Below, in pieces: positions 7,710-16,991 of a DNA stretch of 64,000 nt (positions are counted from its first letter, which is position 1; every line of letters begins with the position of its first letter). Under the pieces are notes generated by a model, which had not been told where the DNA came from, ran no database searches, and saw only the letters and a program-made list of their open reading frames with translations. Position numbers and translations under genes: made by a program. Source of the stretch: JADJOY01 sp046331705 [NCBI: bacterium] (GTDB lineage Bacteria > JADJOY01); assembly GCA_046331705.1 (NCBI GenBank), contig JAXLQJ010000010.1, forward strand, positions 1-64,000, read 5' to 3'.

Positions 7710-10700
7710 TCACTTGGCGCCGAGCTTCGACGCCTTGGCGCGCGTGTCGCCCGCCGCCACCGCGAGCCCGAGCTTCTCGTAGCTCTTGGCTGCGGCGTTC
7801 AGCAGCTCCTTCCCCTTCGCGCGATCGGTGCTCGCGACGAGCTCTGCGCTGGCGAGCTCGGCATCGGCCTCGCCGGCGGGATCGCCGAGCTCGCGGAAGA
7901 GCTTGCGGGACGAATCGAACGAGGCGCGTGCGTCGTTGGCCTTCCCGGCCGTGGCGTCGAGCCGCCCCACCCCCAGCAGCGCTTCGGCTTTGCCGGTGGG
8001 GACCCCGAGCGCGTCGAAGCGGGCGATGGCCGCGTCGTAGTGTCGCCGGGCTTCCGCGGCGTGGCCGGCGACCCGCTCCACGTCGCCGAGCCGCGCCTCG
8101 CACCAGGCCTCGCCCACGGGACGTTGCACTTGCTGGTAGATCGCCGCGGCGCGCGCCAGGTCCGTCGTCAGGTTCTCCGCGGGTCGAGTGGCGAGCTTGA
8201 GGGTGGCGATGCCGAGCAGCGCGTCCGCCTCGCACTCGGGAGCGGGGTAGAGCGCGCACGTGGTCCGGGCGCCGTCGAACGCGGCTTGCGCCTCCTGGGC
8301 GCGCCCCAGACGAGTCTCGAGCCTGCCGAGCTCGAGCTGAGCGGCGGCCGCCGCGCGGTAGTGGTCGGCTTTCTCGAAGAACGAGCGCGCCTTGTCGAGC
8401 GCCTCGCGAGCGGCGGCGTAGCGTCCGGACGCGCGCTCCAGGCTGGCCAGGACGGCCAGCCCATCGGCTTCCATCTCGGGATTCTGTCGCGACCGTGCCA
8501 GCTCCAGCGAGCGCGCCGCTGCGTCCTTGGCGGCGCCGAGCTTGCCCGTGTCGCGTTCGAGCTCGGCGACGTGTCGCAGCAGCTCGGCTTCCTCGGCGCC
8601 GCGATGGAAGCGTTGCAGAGTCGCGCGTGCGGTCCCGAGCCCGGCGCGGGCTTCGTCGAAGCGCCCACGGCGTGCGGCGAGACTCGCGCGGCGCATCTGA
8701 ATCTCGGCCTCGAATCGCTCGCTCGCGAGCGTCTTGGCCGCGCTGGCGGCCTTCGTGAGCGCGCTTTCGACCTGCGGGATCTGCCCGAGCGTGGTGTCTC
8801 GATCGGCGGCGAGCAGGCTCAGGAAGAGACCCAACTCCGGATTCTGCATTCGCTCCGCGGTGTCGCTGGCTCGTGCCATGGCGTCGCTCGCGTCACCCAG
8901 ATTGGCCATGCGGAAGTAGAGCTGGGCGAGCCCCGCGTCGCTCACCGCCGCGGTGAGATCCTGGTGGGATCGCACTCCGGCGTCGCGCGCCGCCTTCATC
9001 TGCTCGAGCGCGTCCTGCGACTTTCCTTCCCAGCGATCCAGCTCGGAGAGGGTGGTGAGCGCGCTGGCCAGCACCTCGTCGTCGGGGATGCTGCGCGCCA
9101 GCGCGAGCGCTTGCTGAGCGGCCTTGCGCGCCTCGGCGACGCGCCCGCCGCGCTGCGAGAGCACGGAAGCGTGCATCCACCACGCCTTGGCCGCCAGCCG
9201 CGGCTCGTGGATTCGCTCGTAGAGCCCCTTGGCCGCCAGCACGTGCCGCTCGGCCTCGTCCCAGTTGCCGAGCGCCAGATCCAGATGGCACCAGAGGAAG
9301 AGCGCGAGCCCCTCTCGGAGCGGATCGTCGGCCTGCTGGAAGAGCTGCCGCGCGGTGTCGAAGGCCGCGCGCGCAGGCTCGAAGCGCGAGCTCAGCAGCT
9401 CGAGGCCGCCGAGGCTCATCATCGCCATGCCCTCGCCGATGCCGTTGCCGTTGGACCGGAAGAGCCGCTGGGCATCCAGCAGGAACTGGCGCGCCTGATC
9501 GCGGTCGCCGACCTCCGCGGCGAGCCCGCCGAGCTGCAGCAGCGCCGAGCCCTCGACGCTGGGATCGGACACGCCCTTGGCGAGCTCGCGTGCCTTCTCG
9601 ACCGCCGCACGCGCATCGTCGCGGCGGCCCTCCTCGCGATCGAGCGCCGCGAGCTGGAGCACGACGATCAGCTCGCCGGATTTGTCGCTGGCGGCATGGA
9701 ACAACGGTGCCGCCTTCTCGAGCTGCTCGCGGGCCTCGCGCTTCTTGCCTTGCGAGTCGAGGAAGATCGCCAGCGCGTCGCGGGCGCGCGCCTCGTTGGC
9801 GCCGTCCTCCTTGGAGTGGTAGCCGTCGATGGCGCGCTGGTACGCCGCTTGGGCCGCGGCCACATCGCCCTTTTCCGCCAGCTGCTGGGCGGCGCCGAGC
9901 TCGTCGAATGGCGAACGCTGGGCGTCGGTCGCCGTCGCCGGGCCTTCGCCGCTCGATCGCCGGATCGTGTCGATGGCGCGCGCGACCATCTCGCGCTGGT
10001 AGCGATCCCCCTTCGACTTGAGCTCTTCGAGCGCAGGCAGGGCGGGGGCGGCGGTGGGACCCATCAGCTGCAACACGGCGAGCGCCTGCTGCATCTGCTC
10101 GCGGTCGTCGGCCGTCACCATCTGAATCAGCTTGGGAACCGCTTCGGCGGCGGCGCCGCGCAGCTCGTACAAGGTGCTGAGCGCCGCACTGCGGACTTCC
10201 GGGTCCGAATCGTCGAGCAGACCCAGCACCCACGACTTGGAACGAACCAGCACCGACGGTGCCGCGCTCGACGCCACGCGGATCGCGCCGGCACGGACCT
10301 TGGGATCCGAGTCCTTGGCCAGCGTCGCGGCGAGCGCCACGATCTCGTCGGGATCGTGGGCCACGGACCAGAGCGCTCGCGCCGCCGCGACGCGGACCTC
10401 GGGATCGGCGTCCGTGAGCGCGGCACGAATGCCGGGGAGCGCCGCCTTGCGATCGTCGCCGTCGCCCTGCGCCAGCATCTCGAGCGCGCGCTTGCGGCGC
10501 CCGGAATCACCACTTTCCAGCTCCTTCACCCAGCGTGAGGTGAGGTTCTTGGGATCGCCGCCGAGCTTGGTGTACGCGGCCGACGCGGCGGCGACCACGT
10601 CGGAATCCCTGGACGCGAGCAGCGCCTCGATCTTGGGGAGCGCGTCCTTGGCCTTCGGTCCGATCGCCGCGAGCGCGCGCAACGCGCTGGTTCGCAGCAT

Positions 10701-11891
10701 GCGGCTGCGATAGCCCTCGGCGTCGTATTCCCCCTCGCCGTGGGCGCTCCCCGCCGGTGCCTCGGTGGTGGCGATGCGGACCAGCTCGTCGATCGCGGGC
10801 GCCGCGGCGGATCCGGCCTTGGCGAGCAAGTCGAGAGCGGTGGATTGGGTCTCGGGGGAGCCGTGGCGCAACAGGTCGATCAGCCCCGGCACCGCCGGGG
10901 TGAGATCCTTGGCCACCCCACCGAGCGCCGTGAGCGCGAATGGCGCCCGCTCCGGATCGCCGAGCAGCTTCACCAAGGCGGGCGCGGTCGCCGAGGCCGC
11001 CTCGCCGAGCTCTCGAAGCGCCGATGCGAACCCCGATGCGTGCTCCCTGTCGGCGCGTCCCAGCGCATCCACCAACGCAGGCGCGGCGGCGGCACCCTTG
11101 GCGCCGAGCAGCCCGATCGCGGCCGCGGCGCGCGCTTGGAGGTCGGCGTTGCTGCTCGCGAGCGCCGCCGTGAGGACCGGCAGCGCGCGATCGACGTGCT
11201 TTCCGTTGCGCGCCAATGCCGCAGCCACATTGATGCGCGTGTCCAGGTCCGGATCGGCGAGCAGCTCGAGGAGATGATCCGAGTCGACGCCGTCGACACT
11301 CGTGAACGCGAGCACGCCGAGCGCTGCTTTGCGGACTTCGGGCCTCGCGTCCTCGACGGCGTTCGCGAGCGCGCGGCGGGCGTCTTCGTGCTCGTGGGCG
11401 AGCGCGCCCAGCGCCTGCGCGGCGCTCGCGCGCACCTCGGGCGAGGGGTCCGCCAACGCCTGCACGCCCAGGGGAATCCGGCTCGGGTTGCTCTGCAGCA
11501 GGCTGCGCACGGCACACGCGCGAACGGGAGCGCTCGGGTCGCTGCCGAGCGGCACCAGCACGGGATCCATCGTGTGGTCCAGATCGGAGAGCCCGTAGAA
11601 GCACGCGACCCGCGAGCGCTCTTCGTCGCTGAGCTGCGGAACGATCCGTGCCAGCGCCGGCACGGAGCGAGCGAAGTCGGAATCGCAGTGCATCGCGCGG
11701 CGCAACGAGCGGAGCCAATCCTGGCGCTTCTCCGGAGGAAGCCCCTCGAACTCGGCGATCAGCTCGCTCGCGGGCGTGGCGGTCGCGCACATGCCGGGAA
11801 TGCCCGAGCCCGTCGCCCGGGCCTGGGGGATCGCGAGGAGCAACCAGGCCGCAGCCGCAGCGAACGTTCGAGCCGACGCACCGATCTTCAT
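7710..11891 (-). CDS. Very large exported HEAT-repeat plus TPR-repeat scaffold protein
   Basis: A 1393-residue protein with a signal peptide (hydrophobic core AAAAAWLLLAIPQARA) and two solenoids. Residues about 40-640 are PBS-lyase-type HEAT repeats (recurring units such as DPSPEVRASAAQALG, DPEVRVAAARALW and DSDPEVRSAALSTL). Residues about 660-1393 are tetratricopeptide-like repeats (GDVAAAQAAYQRAIDGY, DEAERHVLAAKGLYE, AAEARRHYDAAIARF). Such tandem solenoids act as protein-interaction scaffolds; no enzymatic motif is visible. The start ATG 11891 is supported by GAGGTGA six bases upstream and by the signal peptide directly after it. Open sequence continues upstream to 12437 but overlaps the YkgJ gene in another frame. 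No partner gene is evident. Confidence 0.85.
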   Translation of the reverse strand: MKIGASARTFAAAAAWLLLAIPQARATGSGIPGMCATATPASELIAEFEGLPPEKRQDWLRSLRRAMHCDSDFARSVPALARIVPQLSDEERSRVACFYGLSDLDHTMDPVLVPLGSDPSAPVRACAVRSLLQSNPSRIPLGVQALADPSPEVRASAAQALGALAHEHEDARRALANAVEDARPEVRKAALGVLAFTSVDGVDSDHLLELLADPDLDTRINVAAALARNGKHVDRALPVLTAALASSNADLQARAAAAIGLLGAKGAAAAPALVDALGRADREHASGFASALRELGEAASATAPALVKLLGDPERAPFALTALGGVAKDLTPAVPGLIDLLRHGSPETQSTALDLLAKAGSAAAPAIDELVRIATTEAPAGSAHGEGEYDAEGYRSRMLRTSALRALAAIGPKAKDALPKIEALLASRDSDVVAAASAAYTKLGGDPKNLTSRWVKELESGDSGRRKRALEMLAQGDGDDRKAALPGIRAALTDADPEVRVAAARALWSVAHDPDEIVALAATLAKDSDPKVRAGAIRVASSAAPSVLVRSKSWVLGLLDDSDPEVRSAALSTLYELRGAAAEAVPKLIQMVTADDREQMQQALAVLQLMGPTAAPALPALEELKSKGDRYQREMVARAIDTIRRSSGEGPATATDAQRSPFDELGAAQQLAEKGDVAAAQAAYQRAIDGYHSKEDGANEARARDALAIFLDSQGKKREAREQLEKAAPLFHAASDKSGELIVVLQLAALDREEGRRDDARAAVEKARELAKGVSDPSVEGSALLQLGGLAAEVGDRDQARQFLLDAQRLFRSNGNGIGEGMAMMSLGGLELLSSRFEPARAAFDTARQLFQQADDPLREGLALFLWCHLDLALGNWDEAERHVLAAKGLYERIHEPRLAAKAWWMHASVLSQRGGRVAEARKAAQQALALARSIPDDEVLASALTTLSELDRWEGKSQDALEQMKAARDAGVRSHQDLTAAVSDAGLAQLYFRMANLGDASDAMARASDTAERMQNPELGLFLSLLAADRDTTLGQIPQVESALTKAASAAKTLASERFEAEIQMRRASLAARRGRFDEARAGLGTARATLQRFHRGAEEAELLRHVAELERDTGKLGAAKDAAARSLELARSRQNPEMEADGLAVLASLERASGRYAAAREALDKARSFFEKADHYRAAAAAQLELGRLETRLGRAQEAQAAFDGARTTCALYPAPECEADALLGIATLKLATRPAENLTTDLARAAAIYQQVQRPVGEAWCEARLGDVERVAGHAAEARRHYDAAIARFDALGVPTGKAEALLGVGRLDATAGKANDARASFDSSRKLFRELGDPAGEADAELASAELVASTDRAKGKELLNAAAKSYEKLGLAVAAGDTRAKASKLGAK

Positions 11892-12025
11892 GGTCACCTC
11901 GCGCGGATCGGCACCGACCCGGTCCAGGAAAGGACGAGGATCATACGCCTTTTGCCGTGCCGATCCAGCGCGAGGACCGTCGCGTCGGCGGCGTGGAGAT
12001 CCCACGTCCGCGGGGCGAATCCTGG

Positions 12026-12544
12026 TCACTCGAGGTGGAGGCGCTTCTTCAGCTCGGCGAGCTTTTCCGGCGGCAACTTCTGGGATTCGAGGGATCGGCT
12101 GAAGGCCGCGGCGTTCCTGGCGACGGCGCGGTAGCCGCAGGCGGGGAAGAAGTCGGGCCAGGCGCCGTCGAGCAGCGCGCGGGGATAGTCGCGGCACATG
12201 CCGGGGCGCGACGCGTAGCTGTCGCAGGCGCGGGTGGTGGTGTCGAAGTGAGTGCAGCGGAACACGAAGACGCGCGCCGCCGGCTCCTCGCCGATCAGCT
12301 CGAAGCCGTTCACGCGCCGTTGCCACGCCAGGAAGAGCCGCCGCGCGGACGGCAGGAACCACACGGCCCTGCCGACACGCATCGCCGGTGCTTCGCAGCA
12401 ATGACCGCTCTTCACGCAGGCACCGCCGAGCTGCCACCGATCCTCCCGTCGCACCCGCCGCCAGCCGCGAACGAGCGCAAGGTCGACGCGGAACACGCCG
12501 CGGGCGAGCGCCTTGAGCGCGCGGCGTCCCGGTCCGTCACGCAT
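12026..12544 (-). CDS. YkgJ-family cysteine cluster protein
   Basis: Small cytoplasmic protein of 172 residues with the Zn/Fe-chelating cysteine cluster of the YkgJ family: CVKSGHCCE near residue 43, then CTHFD, RACDSYASRPGMCRDYP and a final Cys in PACGYR. The family is thought to bind a metal or an Fe-S cluster, but its function is unknown. The ATG has GGAGAA about 10 bases upstream. It is the first gene of the minus-strand run and stands divergent from the DUF3604 operon, with about 105 bp between the start codons; the HEAT/TPR gene begins 134 bp downstream of its stop. Confidence 0.85.
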   Translation of the reverse strand: MRDGPGRRALKALARGVFRVDLALVRGWRRVRREDRWQLGGACVKSGHCCEAPAMRVGRAVWFLPSARRLFLAWQRRVNGFELIGEEPAARVFVFRCTHFDTTTRACDSYASRPGMCRDYPRALLDGAWPDFFPACGYRAVARNAAAFSRSLESQKLPPEKLAELKKRLHLE

Positions 12545-12611
12545 GGTGCGCGTTCTCCGTGCAGGGCCGATGCAGGCGCGTTCGTCGTGGATCGGGCGTG
12601 CGGGGCGGGCG

Positions 12612-12617
12612 TATACT
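12612..12617 (+). promoter_or_regulatory. Possible -10 element of the DUF3604 operon
   Basis: TATACT stands 32 bases before the DUF3604 start codon in the divergent intergenic region and matches five of six positions of the sigma-70 -10 consensus. I see no good -35 hexamer at 16-18 bases, so this is a weak call. Confidence 0.3.
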
Positions 12618-12648
12618 CGCGCGCCTTTTCGACCCCCCGGAGCGCGAC

Positions 12649-14889
12649 ATGAAAAGCGGTAATCGGCGGCGCGCGGCCGCGACGACGATCGGAATGCTCG
12701 CGTGGATGCTGGTCGTGGGCACGAGCTCAGGATGCTCGAAGCCCAAGCCTGCGTCCTCCGCGCGGGTGCCGGCGGCGGTGCGCGCTGCTCGCGAGGCGCC
12801 GGCGGTGGGATTGCCCAAGACCGGGGCGCCGGCAGCGCCCGATCCCGCGCTCGACGCCCAGCGCCGCATCCTGTTCGGCGACCTGCACGTCCACACCACG
12901 ATCTCGCTGGATGCGTTCTTCATGTCGCTGCCGATCATGGGCGGTGTCGGCGCGCATCCGCCCGACGAGGCGTGCGACTTCGCGCGCTTCTGCTCGGGGC
13001 TCGATTTCTTCGCCATCACCGACCACGCGATGGCCACGCTCCCCTCGGACTGGAAGAGCATCAAGGAGTCGATCCGCGGCTGCAACGCGCTCGCCGGTCC
13101 CGCCGAGGACCCCGACGTGGTGGCGTTCACCGGCTTCGAGTGGACCCAGCACGATCCGGACCCCGAGCACCATTTCGGACACAAGAACGTGATCTTCGAG
13201 GGCACCGCCGACGACCAGCTCCCGCGTCGCCCCATCGAGGCCACCAGCCGCGATCAGCGTCAGGCCGTGAAGGGCCAGGCCAACACCATCTTGCTCGCGC
13301 TCCTCGGCGATCCCGGCAACGCCGGCACCTACTTCGACTTCCGTCATCACCTGCTGGATCTCTCGAACGTCAGCTTCTGCCCGAGCGGCGTGGACACCCG
13401 CCAGCTTCCCGACGATTGCCAGGAGGAAGCGCCCGATCCGCCCACGCTCTTCGAGAAGCTCGACCAATGGGGTTTCGATGCGCTGGTGATCCCGCACGGC
13501 AACGCGTGGGGAATCCACGTGCCGCCGCACGCCAGCTGGGACCTGCAGGCGCGACCGGGCTGGCACGATCCGGCGCGCCAGAACCTCATCGAGGTCTATT
13601 CCGGCCATGGCAACTCGGAGGAGTTCCGCTCGTGGCAGGAGTGGGACGTGGTCGACGGCCAGAACGTGTGCCGCGAGCCCACCAAGAGCTATCTGCCGTG
13701 CTGCTGGCAGGCCGGTGAGATCGTCCGCTCGCGCTGCGCCGATCCGCGATCCACCGAATGCGACGCCCAGGTGCTGGCGGCCCGCGAGGCGTACATCGAG
13801 GGCGGTGTCTACGGCGCCAGCTCCATCCCCGACGCCAAGCCCGAGGAATGGCTCGACTGCGGCCAGTGCCGCGACTGCTATCTGCCCGACTTCAACATGC
13901 GCCCGCGCATGACCGTGCAGGCCGCTCTCGCCACCACCGGCTTCGAGGATCCCGCGAACCCCGTGAAGTTCCGCTTCGGGCTCATCGCCTCGAGCGATAC
14001 CCACCGCGCCAAGCCCGGCACCGGCTACAAGGACGACCGCAGCGCCTTCACCGACGCCTCCGGCGCCCACGATCGCATGACGCAATGGGTGATGGACGTG
14101 GGGCGCCGCCGCAACCACGGCCGCGGCGGTGTCATGGACTGGGAGCTCGAGCGCCAGGGCAGCTACTGGTACACGGGAGGGCTGGTGGCGGTGCACGCGG
14201 AAAACCGCACGCGCGAGGCGATCTGGCAGGCGCTCAAGGAGAGGCGCGTGTACGGCACCTCGGGCGAGCGGATGCTGCTCTGGTTCGACTTGCTCGGCGC
14301 GGACGGCACGCGGCAGCCGATGGGCTCGGAGGTCACCTTGGGCGGGGCGCCGCGCTTCGAGGTGCGCGCCGTGGGCGCCTTCAAGCAGAAGCCCGGCTGT
14401 CCTGCCGACACGCTGGCCGCGGCGGGGCAAGAGTTGATCGATCGGGTGTGCGTGGGCGAGTGCTACAACCCGAGCGACGAGCGGCAGGCGGTCGATCGCA
14501 TCGAGGTGGTGCGGATTCGGCCGCAAGCTCGGCAGGGTGAGCCGCTCGAGAAGCTCATCGAAGACCCGTGGAAGGTGATCCGCTGCCCCGCCGATCCCGC
14601 CGGCTGTGTGGTCACCTTCGAGGATCCCGACTTCGTGGCGAGCGGACGCACCAACGTCTACTACGTGCGTGCCGTCGAGCCCGACACCGCGACCGTGAAC
14701 GGCGCCACGCTGCGCTGCACCTGGGACGAGCACGGCAACTGCACCAAGATCGAGCCCTGCTACAGCGATTACCGCACGCCGCAGAGCGACGATTGCCTGG
14801 CGCCCGCAGGCGAGCGCGCGTGGTCGTCGCCGATCTTCGTGGACTTCTCGCCGCCCAAGAACCCGGCGGTGCCGGCCGAGTCGCAGTGA
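12649..14889 (+). CDS. DUF3604 family lipoprotein
   Basis: Exported 746-residue protein of the DUF3604 family. The N-terminus is a lipoprotein signal with Cys29 as the likely lipidated residue (GTSSGCS). The motif ILFGDLHVHT (about residues 74-83) resembles the first metal motif of PHP-type phosphoesterases, and further His/Asp motifs (ITDHAMATL, GFEWTQ, VIPHGNAWG, ASSDTHRA) fit a multi-metal active site, so hydrolytic activity is likely although none is established for the family. The ATG at 12649 is chosen because the signal peptide begins there. The stop overlaps the GTG of the next gene by four bases, so the three genes to 16957 form one operon. Confidence 0.88.
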   Translation: MKSGNRRRAAATTIGMLAWMLVVGTSSGCSKPKPASSARVPAAVRAAREAPAVGLPKTGAPAAPDPALDAQRRILFGDLHVHTTISLDAFFMSLPIMGGVGAHPPDEACDFARFCSGLDFFAITDHAMATLPSDWKSIKESIRGCNALAGPAEDPDVVAFTGFEWTQHDPDPEHHFGHKNVIFEGTADDQLPRRPIEATSRDQRQAVKGQANTILLALLGDPGNAGTYFDFRHHLLDLSNVSFCPSGVDTRQLPDDCQEEAPDPPTLFEKLDQWGFDALVIPHGNAWGIHVPPHASWDLQARPGWHDPARQNLIEVYSGHGNSEEFRSWQEWDVVDGQNVCREPTKSYLPCCWQAGEIVRSRCADPRSTECDAQVLAAREAYIEGGVYGASSIPDAKPEEWLDCGQCRDCYLPDFNMRPRMTVQAALATTGFEDPANPVKFRFGLIASSDTHRAKPGTGYKDDRSAFTDASGAHDRMTQWVMDVGRRRNHGRGGVMDWELERQGSYWYTGGLVAVHAENRTREAIWQALKERRVYGTSGERMLLWFDLLGADGTRQPMGSEVTLGGAPRFEVRAVGAFKQKPGCPADTLAAAGQELIDRVCVGECYNPSDERQAVDRIEVVRIRPQARQGEPLEKLIEDPWKVIRCPADPAGCVVTFEDPDFVASGRTNVYYVRAVEPDTATVNGATLRCTWDEHGNCTKIEPCYSDYRTPQSDDCLAPAGERAWSSPIFVDFSPPKNPAVPAESQ

Positions 14890-15776
14890 CGCACGCGCGA
14901 CGAGCGAACGCGTTCTTGGCGCTCGGCACGCTCGCGGGATGGGTCTTGATCGCCGTCGGGCTGGTGGGTGGCCCGCGCGTGCCGGCCGTGCTCGCACCCG
15001 TGGACGCGGAGCCCGCGGCGGCGATCGTGAACGGCGTGGCGATCCCGCGCGCCAGCATCGCGCGCTTCGCCGAGGCGCTCGAGAGCGAGCGTCCGGATCG
15101 CGGCGGCGATGCAGCGGGCCTCGCGCGGACCGCGCTGGATCGCGCCATCGACGACGAGCTGCTCTTCCAGCGTGCCGTCGCGCTGGAGCTGCCGCGCAAG
15201 GATTTCCTGGCGCGCAAGCAACTGGTGAAGACCCTCATCGAGGCGGTGGTGCGTGAGGCCGAGTCGAGCGAGCCGACCGATGCCGAGATCGCGGCGACCT
15301 ACGCCGAGAGTCCCGACTTCTTCCGGAGGCCGGCCAGGCTCGCCGTGCGTTTGCTGCTCTTTCGCGAGAGTGCCGCGGGCCGCACCGAGCCCGTGAGTGA
15401 GCGCGTGGAGCGGGCGCGAGCACGGCTCGCTGCCGGGGAGGCGTTCGAGCAGGTGGCCGGCGAGCTCGCCGATCCGCCGGTGATCCCGCTTCCCGCGGGC
15501 CCGCTCACCCCGACCGAGCTGCGCGAGTATCTCGGTCCGACCGCGGCCGCCACGGCGCTTGCGCTCGACATCGGACGCGTGAGCGAGCCGATTCGGGCCA
15601 GCGCCGGCGTCATGCTGCTGATCGTGGACCAGCGCCAACCGGGTGAGATCCCACCGCTCGCCGCCGTCCGCGAGCAAGCACGCCAAGTGGCGCGCCGCCG
15701 CGCTGGCGAGCGCGCGCTGACGCGCTATCTCGACGATCTGCGGGCGCACGCGATCGTCCAGCGCGATCCGCGGTGA
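14886..15776 (+). CDS. Parvulin/SurA-type peptidylprolyl isomerase, membrane-anchored
   Basis: Protein of 296 residues with an N-terminal signal-anchor (about residues 8-27), a SurA_N-like helical part containing AIVNGVAIPR and ELLFQRAVALELP, and a C-terminal parvulin-like domain (RPARLAVRLLLF, FEQVAGELADPP, RVSEPIRASAGVMLLIVDQR). The family folds exported proteins in the periplasm. The GTG start overlaps the stop of the DUF3604 gene (GTGA), and its own stop overlaps the next GTG the same way, so translation is coupled. The tight pairing suggests it serves the DUF3604 lipoprotein or the membrane protein after it, which is inference. The parvulin core is divergent. Confidence 0.8.
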   Translation: MTHARRANAFLALGTLAGWVLIAVGLVGGPRVPAVLAPVDAEPAAAIVNGVAIPRASIARFAEALESERPDRGGDAAGLARTALDRAIDDELLFQRAVALELPRKDFLARKQLVKTLIEAVVREAESSEPTDAEIAATYAESPDFFRRPARLAVRLLLFRESAAGRTEPVSERVERARARLAAGEAFEQVAGELADPPVIPLPAGPLTPTELREYLGPTAAATALALDIGRVSEPIRASAGVMLLIVDQRQPGEIPPLAAVREQARQVARRRAGERALTRYLDDLRAHAIVQRDPR

Positions 15777-16957
15777 AGCGCTTCGCGATGACGGCGTGCG
15801 GGGTGCTCGCGCTCCTCGGCGCGTCGCGCGAGGTGGCGAGCGCCGAGGGAGCCACCCAATCGATGTCGGTGTGGCGGATCGAGGGCACGACGGCGCGGGT
15901 GAAGGCGTGGGTCCCGGTTGCCGTGGCGCGGCGCTTCGGGGCGAGCGGCGAAGCCGCTTCGGCGGCCGACGCCGACAGCTTTGCCCGCGCGGGCCTGTTG
16001 GCTGGCGACCACCTGGCGCGGCGTCTGGTGCTCGTTTCCGCGTCCGGCTCGTGCGCGCCGGTGGGCAGCGGCCCTGGGACGGGCCAGCGAGAGGAGGGCT
16101 GGATCGTTCTCGAATGGAACGTGTCCTGTCCTACGGATCACGGCTTCCGGCTGCGTGACGACGCCTTCTTCGACGACTCGCCCACCCATGCGCATCTCGC
16201 GCGGGTCGAGTGGCAGGGCAGGGATGGCCGCGTCGGCGGCGTCGTCGAGAAGGTGCTCACGGCCGGCGACCGGGTCCTCGCGCCGCGTCACTCGAGCCAG
16301 GCCTCCCCTGGAGGGCGCGGCTCCGTCGGCTCCCTCGCTCTTGCCGTGCTCGAGCAGCTTCGCGGCGGGCTGCCGATGTGGATGGCGTTTCTGGCCGCCG
16401 CCTTCGCGAGCGCCCTCGCACAACCCACGGTGTGGCCGGTCGCGATCGCCAGCGCTCTTGGCCTCGCCGCGGGCGCTCTCGCACCCGCTGGCGCGGCATC
16501 GCTCGCGGTCCCCGTCGCCGCCGCGGCGACGCTCGCGCTGGCGCTCGCGCTCTTCGTTCGGGAAGGCGCGAGCGGTTGGCTCGCTGCCGCGATCTACGTC
16601 GTCGCGACCAGCGTCGCGCTCGCGCAGTCGGCTCTTCCCTGGGCTCTCTCGCTCTCGCGCGGGAGCGTGCTGCTCGGGCTCGCGCTGCTCACGTGCGTGA
16701 GCAGCCGCTCGGCGCTGACGACTCTCGCGCTTGCGGCCGCCGCCGGGCTGATCGTCGGCGCAACCACGACCGTCGCTGCCGCAGCGCCGCTAGCCCCGCT
16801 CTCGGAACGGCTCGCGAACGCAGCGGCGCTCGGTGTGCCGGCGCTCGCGACCGTCGCCTTCGCGAAGCCGCTCGATCACCGCGCCCGCCGGCGTCTGGCG
16901 AGCGCCCTCGCCGCCGCCGCCGTCGCTCTTTCCCTCGCCTGGCTCGCGTGCGCTTGA
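15773..16957 (+). CDS. HupE/UreJ-like multi-pass membrane protein
   Basis: Protein of 394 residues: signal peptide (about 1-24), an extracytoplasmic domain of about 160 residues with two Cys (ASGSCAPVG, WNVSCPTDHG), then at least six hydrophobic segments from about residue 200 to the end. This layout matches the large HupE/UreJ-like proteins found next to DUF3604 and PPIase genes; the small HupE proteins transport nickel or cobalt, but transport by this form is not shown. The His-rich loop expected in a nickel permease is not obvious, so the substrate is open. The GTG start overlaps the PPIase stop by four bases. It is the last gene of the operon. Confidence 0.7.
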   Translation: MKRFAMTACGVLALLGASREVASAEGATQSMSVWRIEGTTARVKAWVPVAVARRFGASGEAASAADADSFARAGLLAGDHLARRLVLVSASGSCAPVGSGPGTGQREEGWIVLEWNVSCPTDHGFRLRDDAFFDDSPTHAHLARVEWQGRDGRVGGVVEKVLTAGDRVLAPRHSSQASPGGRGSVGSLALAVLEQLRGGLPMWMAFLAAAFASALAQPTVWPVAIASALGLAAGALAPAGAASLAVPVAAAATLALALALFVREGASGWLAAAIYVVATSVALAQSALPWALSLSRGSVLLGLALLTCVSSRSALTTLALAAAAGLIVGATTTVAAAAPLAPLSERLANAAALGVPALATVAFAKPLDHRARRRLASALAAAAVALSLAWLACA

Positions 16958-16991
16958 GGCGTGGCCGCGCGTGGTCGGCGCCGCCACGCGC

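Noticed and set aside
7488-10538. A 1016-codon plus-strand open frame.
   Set aside because: It is antisense to the HEAT/TPR gene, whose repeats, signal peptide and ribosome site are convincing; the plus frame has no domain.
12727-14997. A 756-codon minus-strand open frame.
   Set aside because: It is the complement of the DUF3604 gene and shows no motif.
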